Source: Lantana camara
Lineage: Eukaryota > Streptophyta > Magnoliopsida > Lamiales > Verbenaceae
Assembly (NCBI GenBank): GCA_037501455.1
Contig: CM074857.1
Coordinates: 32,322,001-32,386,000, forward strand
Length of the DNA stretch: 64,000 nucleotides
Direction of reading: 5' to 3'
The notes beneath the pieces are model-generated. The model saw nothing but the letters and a program-made list of their open reading frames with translations. It was not told the DNA's origin and ran no database searches. Position 1 is the first letter of the stretch. Every line of letters begins with the position of its first letter. Both the position numbers and the translations under genes were made by a program. Below, in pieces: positions 20,048-32,094 of the stretch.

Positions 20048-22488
20048 ATGCAGACTTCAAAAACCCAGCTTGTATTTCTCCTATTCAGCTTCCAATTGAT
20101 GCTTCAATGGCGAAAAATCGAGTCTTCCATGGAAATTAGTTGCCAGAGGAACTGCGGCGACATGGAAATACCCTACCCTTTTGGCCTAAGCTCCGGCTGC
20201 TTTCTGGAAGAAAGATTCCGGCTATCCTGCATTGAAGGAAGAAGTTCAGCTGCACTGAATTGGCTACAATGGGAGGTTAACAACATCTCTCTCTCCGACC
20301 ACACCTTCCGACACGTTAATCAAAGCGTACAGATTTTCCCCTTCAACGCATCAGGGGAGAGCCGTTCTTTCCTTTTCACTCCGGTTGACAGCAGTAATTA
20401 CAGCATATCCCCCAGGAAGAACAGGTGTCTGGCGATGGGCTGTGATTTCTACGCCTATGTAATTGATCAGGAAACCATGGAGTATCAGGGGGGCTGCGCC
20501 TCCCTCTGCAACCGCAGCAACGTCGTCCCTTTTCATTCCTCGGCGTGCTCGGGGTTGGATTGCTGCGAGATGAACTTCTTGCGGGATTTAATGAACTTGA
20601 CTGTCGGGGTTGCGACAATGAATACTCTGTCGAGATCTTGGGTGGATCAGTGCGGTTGTTTCACTTTTGTTGAGGAGGAGTATCTCAGGCATAATAAGAT
20701 GAATGCTTGTACATGTAATGAAGGTTTTGTTTTACCTATAATTCATGAGTGGGCTGTCGGGAGTACGAACTGTGCTTAAGCGTCAGGGAAACCGGACTAT
20801 GTTTGTGGACCGAACACAGAGTGTGTTGACTATGATCCGGGGAAGGGATACAGATGCAAATGTAGGAGCGGGTATGATGGCAACCCTTATTTGGCTGATG
20901 GATGCCAAGGTAAAGCATTTGATTTACATTTCTTGTCCTAAGGATTGGAAATCAAGAATTATATTTGTTGTTAATTGGCCTTGGTTTCGAGTTTTGACAG
21001 ATATCGATGAGTGCGCTAGCTCGAGTTTTCACAACTGCCCGGAGAACAGGGTTTGCACTAATATTGCAGGGAGTTACTTCTGCTCATCTAATCGTAGAAA
21101 TATGTTGGCATTGCTCATTCCATTAGGTAAATCTTTGATATTTTTCGTTTGAGAAATTACAGAAACTTCCCCTGCCAGAGAATTTATGTTACATTCGGGT
21201 AGATGAATTTTGATGATTTCATCTCTAATATTGTTATGAATATCCTAATTTTCCCTTGAAATTTACTGATAAATATTTGATTTAAATTCATGACTATATT
21301 ATAATGCCTTAGGCAAGATATTAGCATATGTCAGGGGAAGTTTTTGTAATTACGCCAACATTCAGGGGATGCCAATGTAATTCTCCCTAGCTAATAATAG
21401 TTGTATCGACAGCAACCGGGCTTCCTGCCGCTCTTCTACTTTTGGTTGCTATTGGCTTCTGGACTTGGCGAAAGCTTAAAATGATAAAAGCAAGAAAAAT
21501 AAAGCAGAAGTTTTTCAAGAAAAATGGTGGTATACTACTACAACAGCAAATCTCTTCAAGTGGGGGTAGAGTGTTACTCGAATTGATACATTTTGCGATC
21601 GATGAATTGGAGAAGGCAACCGACAATTTCAACGAAAGCCGTATTCTTGGAAAAGGGGGGCTCGGGACCGTCTACAAAGGAATGCTATCAGATGGACGAA
21701 TAATAGCAGTAAAGAAAGCAAACATAATCGATGATTGTCAAGTCGCTCAGTTCATAAATGAAGTTTTCATCTTGTCACAAATAAACCACAGGCATATAGT
21801 CACACTGTTAGGTTGTTGTTTAGAGACGCAAGTCCCGTTGCTCGTATACGAATACATATCTAACGGGACGCTCTCGAACCACCTTCATAATGAGCCCCAT
21901 TGCTCTGCATTTTCTTGGTTCGACCGCCTTCGTATTGCTACAGAAGTCGCAGAAGCACTTTCTTACCTGCACTCGTGTGCTTCCTCAGCTATATTTCATA
22001 GAGACATAAAGTCAAGTAATATCCTGTTAGATGAGAATTTTAAGGCTGTCGTATCCGACTTCGGGTTGTCGAAATCAGTATCCATCGATAAAACTCACCT
22101 GACTACGTCGGTGGGAGGGACGTTCGGGTACTTGGATCCTCAGTACTTCCGGTCTGGAAAGTTGAATGACAAGAGCGACGTTTATGCATTTGGAGTCGTA
22201 CTTGCTGAAATTCTTACTGGACAGAAGGCCGTTTCTGAAGATGACGACGTTGGTTTGGCTCTGACGTTTAGATCGGCAGTAAAGGAGGATCGTCTGTCCG
22301 ATGTCTTGGACCAAGTGGTTGCGTACGAGGGGCGGAAAGAGGAAATTCTTGCAGTTGCTAAACTCGCAAAGAGATGTATTAAGATTAGCGCTTATAAAAG
22401 ACCGAGTATGAAGGAAGTGGCAGCCGAACTCGAACAACTGAGGAAGGCGAAAGAAGAGTTAGGACAAAGCAACGTAAAACTAGTTTAA
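20048..22488 (+). CDS. WAK-like receptor kinase gene, three exons, one in-frame stop
   Basis: Exons 20048-20909, 21001-21126 and 21401-22488 join in phase with GT-AG introns (2076 bases, 691 codons plus stop). Order: signal peptide (residues 1-~25); GUB_WAK-type galacturonan-binding region (CGDMEIPYPFG) with many Cys; an EGF domain across intron 1; calcium-binding EGF DIDECASSSFHNCPENRVCT; transmembrane helix GLPAALLLLVAIGFW; Ser/Thr kinase with GKGGLGTVYKG, AVKKA, HRDIKSSNILLD, SDFGLSK and GTFGYLDPQYF, all key residues present. Codon 244 (20777-20779) is TAA inside the first EGF domain, while flanking sequence continues in frame with conserved EGF cysteines. If the stop is real, only a secreted ectodomain would be made. 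Family role: plasma-membrane sensing of cell-wall pectin. It is convergent with ARO copy B, 219 bases away. Confidence 0.85.
21148..21390. repeat. inverted-repeat element filling WAKL intron 2
   Basis: GAAATTACAGAAACTTCCCCTG at the left faces CAGGGGAAGTTTTTGTAATTAC at the right, with further matches outward (GAATTACATT...). The element occupies nearly all of the 274-base intron and ends about 10 bases before the acceptor. Same sequence family as the elements at 18.3, 24.8 and 30.9 kb. Confidence 0.7.
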
Positions 22489-22707
22489 TCAAGTTACTGA
22501 TGTTATTTAGCCATGTCAGTCATTGGTCCCAGATTCTTGTCTGAGACTGAACTTCTCTCAGAAGGAATTCTTTGATAGACTCTGAGCATCTCTTCAGAAG
22601 GAATACTTTGATAGAACAGAACAGAGAAGGAACCGAGCTTGCTATAAACATGTAATATATTCAGAAGAATGTACATTATGTCGAATTTTTTGTGCGCAAT
22701 ATATCAT
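22489..22707. other. shared 3' region of convergent genes
   Basis: Holds two copies of a CTTCAGAAGGAAT(T/A)CTTTGATAGA phrase; otherwise nothing seen. Confidence 0.4.
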
Positions 22708-24529
22708 CTAACAATATCCATTTCTGTTAGATTGACAACTATAATCAATTGACAAACAGGATTCGAAGAAATTGTGTTTATTTATCAACTTAGAAATATC
22801 GATATAGTTGGATTTCTCCAACTTGTGTATGGCCTCTGGTAATAATTTGTCCACAGCTGCATCTTGGCTCAAAGATGGATGTCGTGATGCCCATTTCAGC
22901 ACATCAAGTAATTGTTGTTGAGTAGCTTGTTCACTATCCGGCATATTTATGGCAATGCGGCAAAGCAGGAGCAAAGCATAACGTCGAATGATGAGCCCTC
23001 CAAAGTACACTTTGCTGATGATAATAGAAACCCCTCCAGCATCTATAATTTCCTTGACCGCGCACAACTTAGTAAGCACGATGTAGGCTTCAATAGAAAC
23101 CTTGCTTTCATTTGGACTAATCAACTTCAGAAGAGGGACTATCATCATACTTGTCTCTGTTTCTTCCAAAGTTGTAGCCAAATGGCCAACAATCTTGATG
23201 CAGGAAATCAGGAGTTCTAAATCATCACCCATCTCGAGGACCCTACGAAGTTGACTAACCAAAACTTTGTAGTTGGAGGAATTTGGGTCGAACACTGATC
23301 TTCTAAGTTCAGGATTTTTCTCTGCCATTGCTATGATTTCTGACAAAATCATTGAAGAATAGTATACAACTCGTTCCTCCGAGAGGACATCAAAGCACGG
23401 TATTGCACATGACTCTGTGATGCTTATGCAAATGATAGAGTTGCCCTTGGCAAGTTGCCAAAGGGCTTTAGCAGCCATCTCCTTCATATGCACTTTAGTT
23501 ATGGGGTACTCCATTTTCCATTCTTTATTACTAGTAGCCACTTCATACGCAGTCTCGAAGGCTAGATGACCAACAAGCACCGCAACGATATCGTGCTGCG
23601 CAAAGAGGTTTTGGCACTCAGGGTAATGCATAGCAAGCTCGGACACGGCCCAGGCCACATCTGCCTGCACCTTCGTAGGCCCTTCTTTGATCATTTTCAC
23701 AAACACCTGGGGTGCACCAGCGTCAATCACGTGCTGCCCGTTATATGGATTCTTTACAAGCCATCCAATCGCCCTAATCGCATTCTTCCGCCCCTCTAAA
23801 CTCCCTTCCTCCACCAGTTTCAACAAAGGACCAACCCCACCTTCTTTAACGATCAATTTCGCATGCTGATCACTGATACGAGCCAAAGACGCCAGGGACA
23901 CAGCTGCATCAGATCGGTCGTCCATAGACCCCATGTACAAAGTGGTGATATGCTCCCATACCAGACAGAGTACTGGCTCGTTGATGGTCATTGGAGGGGA
24001 TCTCAGTTCCGCATCGGCTTCAGAATCAGAAATGGAGATTAGCCACGATACATTCTCGATCGAGTTCTCAAGAAGGGTGGACACCTTTTGGAAGGCGTCG
24101 GTGGGGATGTTATTGAAAACCCGCTTCACGCCATGGCGGCTGCACTTCATCACCAGTTTCAGCGCCTTCTCCAAGACGAGCTCCGTGTATGCGGCGCGTG
24201 GGCCTGTCGTACAAACCGTTCCCCACGCATGCCGCTTGTTGTAGCAGCCCGGCGATCTGCTCGGTCTTGGACTTGAGTTTGGCACATTCTTGCTTGAACA
24301 TTGTAGCTTTCCCAGCGGCTTTTATCATTCGATCAGTGACAGTCAGCGAACCAGGAACGTCGTTGAGTAGAGTAACGAAACTAGAATGATAAGGTGAAAT
24401 GTTGAAAGTGGTGGAAGAGGAGCTGTTGAAGCTGGTGTCCCTGGACGAGAGAAGCGCCAGGCGGCGGAGCTCCTCCCTGTCTAGCACGGCGGCAACCAGC
24501 CTCTCCCAATTATCATAATTGCTCGGCAT
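22708..24529 (-). pseudogene. ARO-like armadillo-repeat gene, copy B, 8-base deletion
   Basis: Single-exon gene very similar to copy D. ATG at 24529 opens MPSNYDNWERLVAAVLDREE; the frame is clean to GLYDRPTRRI, then an 8-base deletion at about 24186-24190 (relative to copy D, and also to copies A and C) shifts it. Beyond the deletion a 500-codon frame runs without a stop to 22708, with armadillo-type helices (SDAAVSLASLARIS, GGVGPLLKLVEEGSLEG, AWAVSELAMHYPEC). The single lesion suggests recent inactivation, or a sequencing error. The LYDRPxRRI region plus armadillo repeats match the plant ARMADILLO REPEAT ONLY family, which acts in polar growth and signalling. The C-terminus differs from copy D after KLEKS. 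Confidence 0.8.
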
Positions 24530-24791
24530 AGGTCTCTTCTTTTTCCTACAAGAAATGATACAAAAGAGAGAAACAACTTCAGAAATGCTTTTGTAAAATG
24601 ATATCAAGTCTTAGTGGAAATAACAGAGAAGGAACACAGAAATTGCACCATTTTTGGGACCTCTTTAGAATAGAAGAAATTGCCTCAAGACTAAAGACTT
24701 CACCAACGGAATTTTAATTCTTCGAAGTCCCACTGCACATCACTTGACTGGAAGTCAAGACTTGATGTGGAAAAATTATAATTAAGGGAGT
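24530..24791 (-). other. 5' flank of ARO-like copy B
   Basis: Conserved with the flanks of copies A, C and D (ACAGAAATTGCACCATTTTTG, AGAAGAAATTGCCTCAAGAC, TTGACTGGAAGTCAA). It probably holds promoter and 5' UTR sequence; no individual element can be assigned. Confidence 0.5.
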
Positions 24792-24799
24792 AATTATAA

Positions 24800-25745
24800 A
24801 GGATAATTACGGGCAGCCCCTGAGGTTTGGCGATATTACATAGTACTCCTTGAGATTTGAGAAATTATGAACTTCCCCCCTGATCTTTATACTCTCTCAT
24901 AAATTTCACCTGCCGTTAATTACATCATTAAATTCAAATTTAAATTCCAAAAATACCTTTAGGGGGTATATTGTAATTTTACTTAGAATTTAATGATATA
25001 ATTGTAATATTAGTTGATTTTGGATTTTTTGTATTTAAAAAGTTGTTATTTAATTTAATATTTTATATTTTATCTATAAATACAAATTGAATTAGATATT
25101 CCATGCATATTTATTTATATAAAATATGATAAATTATAAATTTTCTTTTATATTTATATCTTAGTTTTAAATATATTTTGTACAAGTATATTTAAAATTA
25201 ATTTAATATAATTTATTTGCAATTATAACAAAATTTCCTCAACTAGTGCATTGTCAATTTTTTTCCTCAAAATTGAAAATCATAATAACAAACATACTAA
25301 TATCAACAAATGTATTAGTAAATTCACATAAATATCCGTCAGAGTCATTTAAACAATCATTTCAAACGTTGAACATGCATGGTCAATAGCTATAGAAAAT
25401 ATTAGACATCCATAAACTTTAGGTATGAAATTAGTATATCATAAAAATATTAAAATATCATTAAGTAGTATCTATTGGAAAAAAAATATTAGGTAAACAC
25501 AAAACTCAAGTACTTACATCAAACCCCGCTAATAATTTTAATCTTGCATTAACCCCCTTACCTTTGGCTCTTTATTACATATACCCCCAGAGTTTCAACA
25601 TTTTAGGGGTAAAATAGTAAATTTCACACATTCCGTTAAATTTAACGGAGAAGATAACAGGTTAGGGGGGAATTCATAATTTCTCAAACCTCAGGGGTAA
25701 TCTGTAATATCGTCAAACTTCAGGGCACTGCGCGTAATTATCCCT
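24800..25745. mobile_element. non-autonomous DNA transposon with ~80-bp TIRs and 8-bp target duplication
   Basis: Terminal inverted repeats: AGGATAATTACGGGCAG...CCTGAGGTTTGGCGATATTACA at left, mirrored by TGTAATATCGTCAAACTTCAGG...CGTAATTATCCCT at right, continuing inward (GAGAAATTATGAACTTCCCCC / GGGGGGAATTCATAATTTCTC). AATTATAA flanks both ends (24792-24799, 25746-25753). The ~946-base body has no ORF. Long TIRs with an 8-bp duplication fit a Mutator- or hAT-type derivative. It inserted between ARO copies B and C. Confidence 0.8.
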
Positions 25746-25753
25746 AATTATAA

Positions 25754-26165
25754 TCCAAGACGAGCTCCGTGTCGGATACGCGATGTGAACATGGGGGCCG
25801 CTCGTACAAGTTGTTGCTCACACAGCAATGTTCTCAGTCTTGCTCGAATATCACTGTGTTCCCTGCCGCCTTTATCACTTGATCTGTCAACACATATATA
25901 TAGTCAAGTACAGTAATAAATTGAGAAGTATATGGTAGAATAAGAATATTGAAAGCAGAGGAAATGGAGCTGTTGAAGCTGGCCTCTCTGGATGAGAGAG
26001 GCGCCAATTGACAGAGCTTCTCTATCAAATGTGGCGTCAACCATCCTCTCCTTTTCTCTACAAGAAATGATATAAAGCCACAAACGAGAGTAACAACTTC
26101 AGAAATGTCTTTCGTTAAGAGGAAAGAACAGAGAAGCAACACAGAAACTGCAACTAATTTGTCAC
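25754..26165 (-). pseudogene. ARO-like gene remnant, copy C (N-terminal part)
   Basis: The minus-strand 5' part of the ARO-like gene: LAPLSSREASFNSSISSAFN and LTDQVIKAAG at about 26010-25850 correspond to LALLSSRETSFNSSSTSSN and LTDRVIKAAG of copy D, followed by diverged sequence to the GAGCTCCGTGTCGG segment near 25760. It ends there; the armadillo body is missing. Its 5' flank (26090-26330) is conserved with the other copies. Confidence 0.7.
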
Positions 26166-26504
26166 TTGTGTTGTTCTCTATATTAAATCCCCACGAAGAA
26201 AACTACCACTTATATTAATATATTAACAAGGGAATAAGAAGAAACTGCTTCAAGACTTCATAATTGGTACTTTATTTCTTCAGAATTCCACATCATATGA
26301 CTGCAAGTCAAAACTCTACATATATCATGGTGTGGGGTGAACCGAGTCTGGATATGATAATAGTAATACAGATTGCATTGATCAAGACAAAAGCATGATT
26401 TAACAGACGCCCTTCATTAAATTCAGTGGATTCAGACAATGTTTTTCTCGCGAAAACGCTCCGATTTTCTCCAGATCAGCTACATATAAGCCATTAAACT
26501 ATAT
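26166..26504. other. 5' flank of ARO copy C
   Basis: Contains the GACCGAGTCTGG-like/ACAGATTGCATTGAT block shared with 19.74 kb. A TA repeat at 26500-26515 leads into the next inverted-repeat element. Confidence 0.5.
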
Positions 26505-26890
26505 ATATATATATATCACGGAATGTGACTTATTTACGTATAGCCCTCGAATGAGTTTTTAAATAACAGAACACCCCCACATTTAGATACATTAACATTG
26601 GACATCCAAATGTATTTGAAATTACGAACGACCTCCTCTCTATTAAAAGAATTAATTAAAAACTATTGTATTCATTTGATATCTAGATGTAAAAACTCAT
26701 TTTTGGGAGTGTTCTGTAATTTAAAAACTCATTTAGATTAAAATTTTAGACGAAATTATCAAAAAATCTTAACGGAGGAGGGGTCATTTGTAATTTTAAA
26801 ATTTATTTTGGTGTCCCGTATTATTTAATCTAAATATGAAAGTATTTTGGGATTTAGATGTAACTCACTCGAGTGGAATATAGTTCAACT
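26505..26890. repeat. inverted-repeat element (MITE-like)
   Basis: The left half (CCCACATTTAGATACATTAAC...GAAATTACGAACGACCTCCTC) and right half (GAGGAGGGGTCATTTGTAATTTTAAAAT...CCCAAAATAC-like complement) are imperfect inverted copies around 26660-26750. Ends and target duplication not resolved. Confidence 0.5.
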
Positions 26891-26924
26891 TGAGTATATC
26901 ACCTGGAATTCACCACAATGAGTC

Positions 26925-27049
26925 TTAATTTGATGAATTGACCTCCGTAACCTCAGCGAGTGGCGGCGGTTCTCCAGCTAACCTTGAATCTAGCTTCAGC
27001 CTTTCCTTTTGCTCGCCAGTGGCTTCGCTGGCAATCATCTGAAAAATCT
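26925..27049 (-). pseudogene. terminal exon of an unidentified gene
   Basis: On the minus strand an acceptor-like TTTTGCACAG at 27059-27050 is followed by an open frame reading IFQMIASEATGEQKERLKLD, then SRLAGEPPPLAEVTEVNSSN and TAA at 26927-26925. Composition and the acceptor look like a real last coding exon (about 40 codons). I do not recognise the family. No upstream exon is apparent in the next 4 kb, so it is either a fragment or the tail of a gene with a long intron. Confidence 0.45.
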
Positions 27050-27059
27050 CTGTGCAAAA

Positions 27060-30000
27060 CCCGAATCAATGATGGAAATAGGAAAGAATGGTTTAATGTA
27101 AATAGACATTATTATCCAGTGCCCAACTTTAACTAGTCCAAATTGGAAATAAGCCACTGATATACGCGAGTCTGAATCTTGCTATATATTTGGTATTGAC
27201 TCGATACCGTGGCTAGGGACTTAGGTGCTAAATTGGTTGTCGTAACTGTGGAGAGGTCCAAATCATCCTCGAATAGGATTGGTAGTAGCTTAACTAATAG
27301 CCCGAAATTGGTCACTCCTCATTACTTTCGCGGGTATTTCTGTATGAAGTTTCTTAGTGAAGATTGGCTTGTTTCTTTGTTCCTTTTTTTGGATTTTAAT
27401 AAATGAGGAGAGGTCCTCGTTAAATTCTCCATGGTCTTTTTAACCGATTTTCTTTTAAAAAAACTATAACATTTATTTAACTAAAATATAAATAATTAAT
27501 GACTCTTAATTCAATTTAATTATGTAATTTGACGTTATTAAATAAATTCAAATTTATTTAAGTTTCACATAAAATTATTTAAGTTTCAACTTTAATTCAA
27601 GTATATTAATTTTTAGTATTTCTGGATCTATATAGAATTCTGAATAATTTGGGAATATTACTATTATTTTATCTAGCCAAATCAATAGTCCTTAATTAAT
27701 TTAATTATTCAATTCCATATTATTAAATAAATTTAATTTCAGTTAAGTCATAACTCTTCTAATTCTCACCACTATTTATATTCTCATTTAATGTTAATTA
27801 TTATCATTTTTTTATTTGAATAATTTATTTATTAAGATGAATTCTCCTATTTTTGTATTTTTAATTGATTTTGAAACTCTATTTAAAAGCTTTCAATTAA
27901 AAACACATATGATAATATAGTTAGATTATAATTAACATGAATTCCCTCATTTAAGTTTAATAATAAAAAAACAAAAAACTTGGACGTAGGAAACAACAAT
28001 AAGAAGTACGTATTTCCGATCCCAAAGTTCTTTATTTGTATGAAATACTCTTATTTTTGGGGAAAATAAAGAATATTGACACAACAATTACAAGTTCAAT
28101 TATCAAAAAAGTTTGTTTAAACAATAAAAATATTATAAAAATAACAAATTATAGATAATGTATTTATTTTCTCCAAAAATTGAATTATTCAATACATTTC
28201 TTTAAACTTTAGAATTGAAAATACATATATTTTTTTCTATTGAAAACACATAGTTGTTATTGTTCTTTTCTACCATACAAAGAGCATCCCTTATTCTTTT
28301 TCCTTTTTTATTCTTTTCAGTAACTTTGTTTTTTGTCTTTCTTTGTTTTCAATTGGATATTTTCTCTTAACAAATATTGTTAACTCTCATTATCTTTGTC
28401 AATATTTTCTTCTTCCTCCAGAATTTGTATTTGCTCCCTGACTTTGTTCCTCTGTTTTACATCTACACACCAATAGTTGAATTTAATATTTTCTCCAATT
28501 TTTGAGATAACTGTTTCATTTGTTTTCTCTTATTCAAATGCTGAGGTTTTCTCTTAGTCAAATGCTGAGCGGCAATTAGAGTCTCGTAAATCCTAAGGAA
28601 TTAATTAATGAAGGCACTATAATCTATTTTCTGTTTTGACTTATCAGTATGTCATGAATTTAGTAATTTGATATTGACGTAATAATCTATACTATAATAT
28701 ATAGGAAGTGTGTGTTTGACCTTAATTAAATTGATTTTGACTCAATAGAATTTTGTGGTTTTTTTGAAATTTTTAATTCAAACTAAAAATTGTGATTGGT
28801 TGATAGCTATTAAATTTATTTATTTATTTAGAAATTTTATAAATCCCTTGATTTTGGAAGTTGTCATCAATTAAAATATTAATTTATGGTAAATTTATTT
28901 TGAATGCATAAATTTAGGAGAATATATTTCAATTTAAATTTGAAATATTATGTAATATAAATGTTTCTCCTTTTTTTTGAATTCTTTTATTTTTTAAAAA
29001 TTATTTTTTGATCATTAAATTCTTCATAATATTTAACATTTTGAAGGTTTTAATTATTTATCAAAATCAAATTAATTAACATATTAATTTCTTAAATTAA
29101 GAAAAATCCAACTAATAATATTTTATTTATGCCTAGTGAATATACATATCTTAATGAATTAATTGACTTTGATTAATTAAAAATAAATTTAATTCATTTT
29201 GACATTAATTAAGGGATTAAATTTTTTTTTATTAAAACTTATTTTTAATGCACTTTTTTGCCGTGTTCATTCGCCACATCCTTTTTTTACTTTATAATTT
29301 CTTTTAGTTAAGTGAGTAAATTTTGATAAATTGATTTATTTATGTATGTACATATATAAACACATAAATTTTGATAAATTAATTTGCTCAATCAAGTACC
29401 TAACTTATTGCCTCTCTTCATGGTTTCAAAATTTTGAAATTTACCATTAATGCTTAATGATTTTATACATAGAAATATCTTTTACATAATGAAAGAATAT
29501 TCATTACCATATATATTGGATACTAACAAAAACATATATTAAAATGGAACTCATTTCTTCATATTTCTTTTATCTTTTATCTTAGGCTCTTAGTTCATTC
29601 ATCAGACTTTTTCCTTCTCTCTTTTTGTGTGTGTCCGATTTGATTTCTCAATTCTCATATTATATATTATTTTTATTGATATTTTCCTTGAAGAAGAACT
29701 AAAGAGTTGTTAGTATTTGCAATGAAGAAAAATACAAAGAAAAAAGAGGGGGGACAACAACCCTAGAGAAATCTCATATCCTTGTCATTTCATTTTCTAT
29801 TTCACCGAGTTATTGGATTTTTACATTTTTTATATATTTTTCGTGCATTTTATTTTTCATCTTATTTTTTTTTATTATTTATTTATTTTTGTTCATATTT
29901 GATTATCATTGGTTTTACCTTTTGTGTTAACTGTTTTGTGTTTATCTTTTTCTCAGTCAATTTTATTATTTTTTTGCTTATTGTAATGATTATTTTGTTT

Positions 30001-30114
30001 ATTCGAATGAATTAGTTTATTATGTTTTTCATATTTATTTGTTGTTTTTTTTTTAGAATATTTAATATTGTATTGTTATTTTGATTTGATTTCTTTTATT
30101 ACTTTTATTTGCAT

Positions 30115-30153
<39 letters not shown>

Positions 30154-30200
30154 ATTGTACTGTTTTGTTTTTTCGTCTTCAGTTAACAGCAGGACCAAGT
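27060..30200. other. AT-rich intergenic DNA
   Basis: No gene recognised over ~3 kb. Frames at 27133-27406 (both strands) and 29782-30015 are low-complexity or lack motifs. A (TA)n microsatellite of about 30 bases lies near 30118-30149. Confidence 0.45.
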
Positions 30201-31000
30201 TTGTAAAAAAAGTGGTAGTTTAGTGACCATTCTTGTAAAATTGGAAAGTGGGGGACTGAAAGAGAATAAGTTGTATAGTTTGATAACCAAAATTGTAATA
30301 TTCCCTTAATTACTTTTAGTAGCAATTATTAGTTAATTGGGTGGGGTGGAAACTCTAAGAGATCAAAAAATTAGTTAATTGGCTTTTAACTGCGGTAATC
30401 GTAAACCCTAGCTTAGCAAATTGCCCCTTACTCCCCGTTTATGTAGCGATGGAACTCAAACGCCAATGCCGCTGCCTCCGTCGTGGCAGAACCCGAACCA
30501 CGCCTCTGTGGTGGCGGATTCCGACCCACCGCCTCTGTGGTGGCGACGCAACTCCACGATTTAAACAACACGAATACAAAACCATTAATCTTCGACGTTT
30601 CTGCCCAAAATCAAAGTATAGAGGGCAATCCGCCCCAAGGGCCAAAGGACGGGTGGGGATCTCTTTCATGAACGGAATATTCTAAAAAGATGCCTCCGGA
30701 AACGTTGTAAAGGGGGAAGGTGTAACAATTATAAAAGGTTAGGGGGTAAATAGCCCAAAATCAAAGTATAGGGCGCAATCCGCACCAAGGAGCAAAAGAC
30801 GGGGGGATCTGTAATTTATCCAAAAATTAATACCGTTATTAATATTTGAGATAGTTTGTGAGAGAATGTAAACCTAAAACGGGTATTTGTTCGTAATTTC
30901 TCAAAACTCAGGGGAAATCTATATTTTCGTCATAGGGAGGTTTTGTAATTACCCAAAAATGAAATTCACATATTTTCAGGCAATATCACTAAAACCCTCA
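30201..31000. repeat. decayed repeat cluster upstream of the carrier pseudogene
   Basis: A ~57-base unit (CCCAAAATCAAAGTATAGAG...CCAAGG...GACGGG...GGGATC) occurs at about 30603-30660 and again at 30752-30809 in direct orientation. At 30890-30955 TCGTAATTTCTCAAAACTCAGGGG and GGAGGTTTTGTAATTACC belong to the TIR family of the 24.8-kb element. GC-rich ORFs at 30439-30685 on both strands mirror each other and are not supported. Confidence 0.5.
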
Positions 31001-31332
31001 ATGCCATTATTCGCCGGTAAAGAATTACATTTTCGATCCTCAATTTCCCAATCCTTAAACCCAAATCCCCAAACTAAGACTGAAATTTTCCTTCACCACC
31101 ATCCCCCATAATTGGCTGAAAGCCTGAAACCGGCCACCAGAGGCTCTCCGAAGGTCCAAACTCTGTTCAAGAACCTCTCAGTTCTCGAAAGGTCCGCCAT
31201 TCACTTACGCTTGCTTCCACCCGCTCAACACAATCAAAACCAAGCTGCAGACCAGAGGGGCATCGGGAATTTACAAAGGTGGGATTGTGTTGTAATAGTG
31301 GATATGCAGAGAAAGTAATCGTAATGAAAGAG
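31001..31332 (+). pseudogene. mitoferrin-like mitochondrial carrier, 5' part
   Basis: An ATG at 31001 starts MPLFAGKELHFRSSISQSLN, a Ser-rich transit-like leader, with TAA at 31109-31111. In the same frame TLFKNLSVLERSAI follows, then after a frame shift near 31200 FTYACFHPLNTIKTKLQTRG and ASGIYKGGIV (to about 31290). This is the first carrier repeat with the signature PLDTIKTKLQ, here with N for D. A weaker match VVIVDMQRK continues to ~31318, where the nested retroelements begin. Such carriers (mitoferrin-like/SLC25 type) move iron or metabolites across organelle membranes. The stop, frameshift and signature change show a pseudogene; the gene resumes at 41.75 kb. Confidence 0.75.
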
Positions 31333-32051
31333 TGTTGGGTCCAGCCCACATCTTTGTTGGCCCAATTAATATTGAGATCAAAGCCCATTATAAAACCTAT
31401 TTATTAATTGAATAAGATTCATTATCCTTTGGGGAAATTGAATAAAGCACTATATATATCAGCAGCTCTTTTCACCGAAATAGGCGTGAAGTATCAGCAA
31501 GTTTTGGGGAAATAATCTGCACAGTTTTGCCCAGTTTTTGGATGGCGGCAGAATCTTCCCGCGGATGATCGGGAACTCAATTGTGGTCCGATCGAGCTGA
31601 TTTTCGGACAGCAGGTTCCTAACTCATCGAACTTGAAAGTGAACGGTGGAGATCGGATTTGGAGCACTGTAAGTCGGGTTTTTTGGTGCGTGAACAGTAG
31701 CACGAATTTAGACTTGGTTTTGTGTTCTTTTTCTCCTTTTGTGTTCTAGTTCGTTTTGGATCGAATCGGTGTTTGGTTCGTGTTAGGAGTTAGATTTATT
31801 GGTGTTTGAACTGTTGTAATTTTGCCTCATATTATAGTGGATTTGTTTTTGGGTCTCGTAGGCCTCGTGGTTTTTACTCTTCGATTTGAAGGGGTTTTCC
31901 ATGTTAAAATTCTCGTGTCTCTATTCTTAGTTTTGTTTGGTTGATTATTTTTCTATCCTTGGTATACTTGGTTGATTGTTTATTGGGCATTTGGAGAGGA
32001 GTTTTAATTTCCGCTGCGTACACTCGGTTTTGGTGTATCCCTTTCCTATCA
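31333..32051 (+). repeat. 5' LTR of the copia element
   Basis: 719 bases, TGTTGGGTCC...CTATCA. A TATA-like TATATATA lies near 31452. It ends directly before GAGTGGTATCAAGAGCC, the initiator-tRNA-Met-type primer site at 32055-32068. Confidence 0.9.
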
Positions 32052-32094
32052 GAGTGGTATCAAGAGCCGTATTGGTTCTTTTGCCGGTGTGACC

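Noticed and set aside
29782..30015. 77-codon Phe/Ile-rich membrane-like protein
   Set aside because: Poly-T-driven low complexity in AT-rich DNA.
30439..30685. Arg-rich ORFs on both strands near 30.5 kb
   Set aside because: Mirror each other through GC-rich sequence; no motif and next to decayed repeats.
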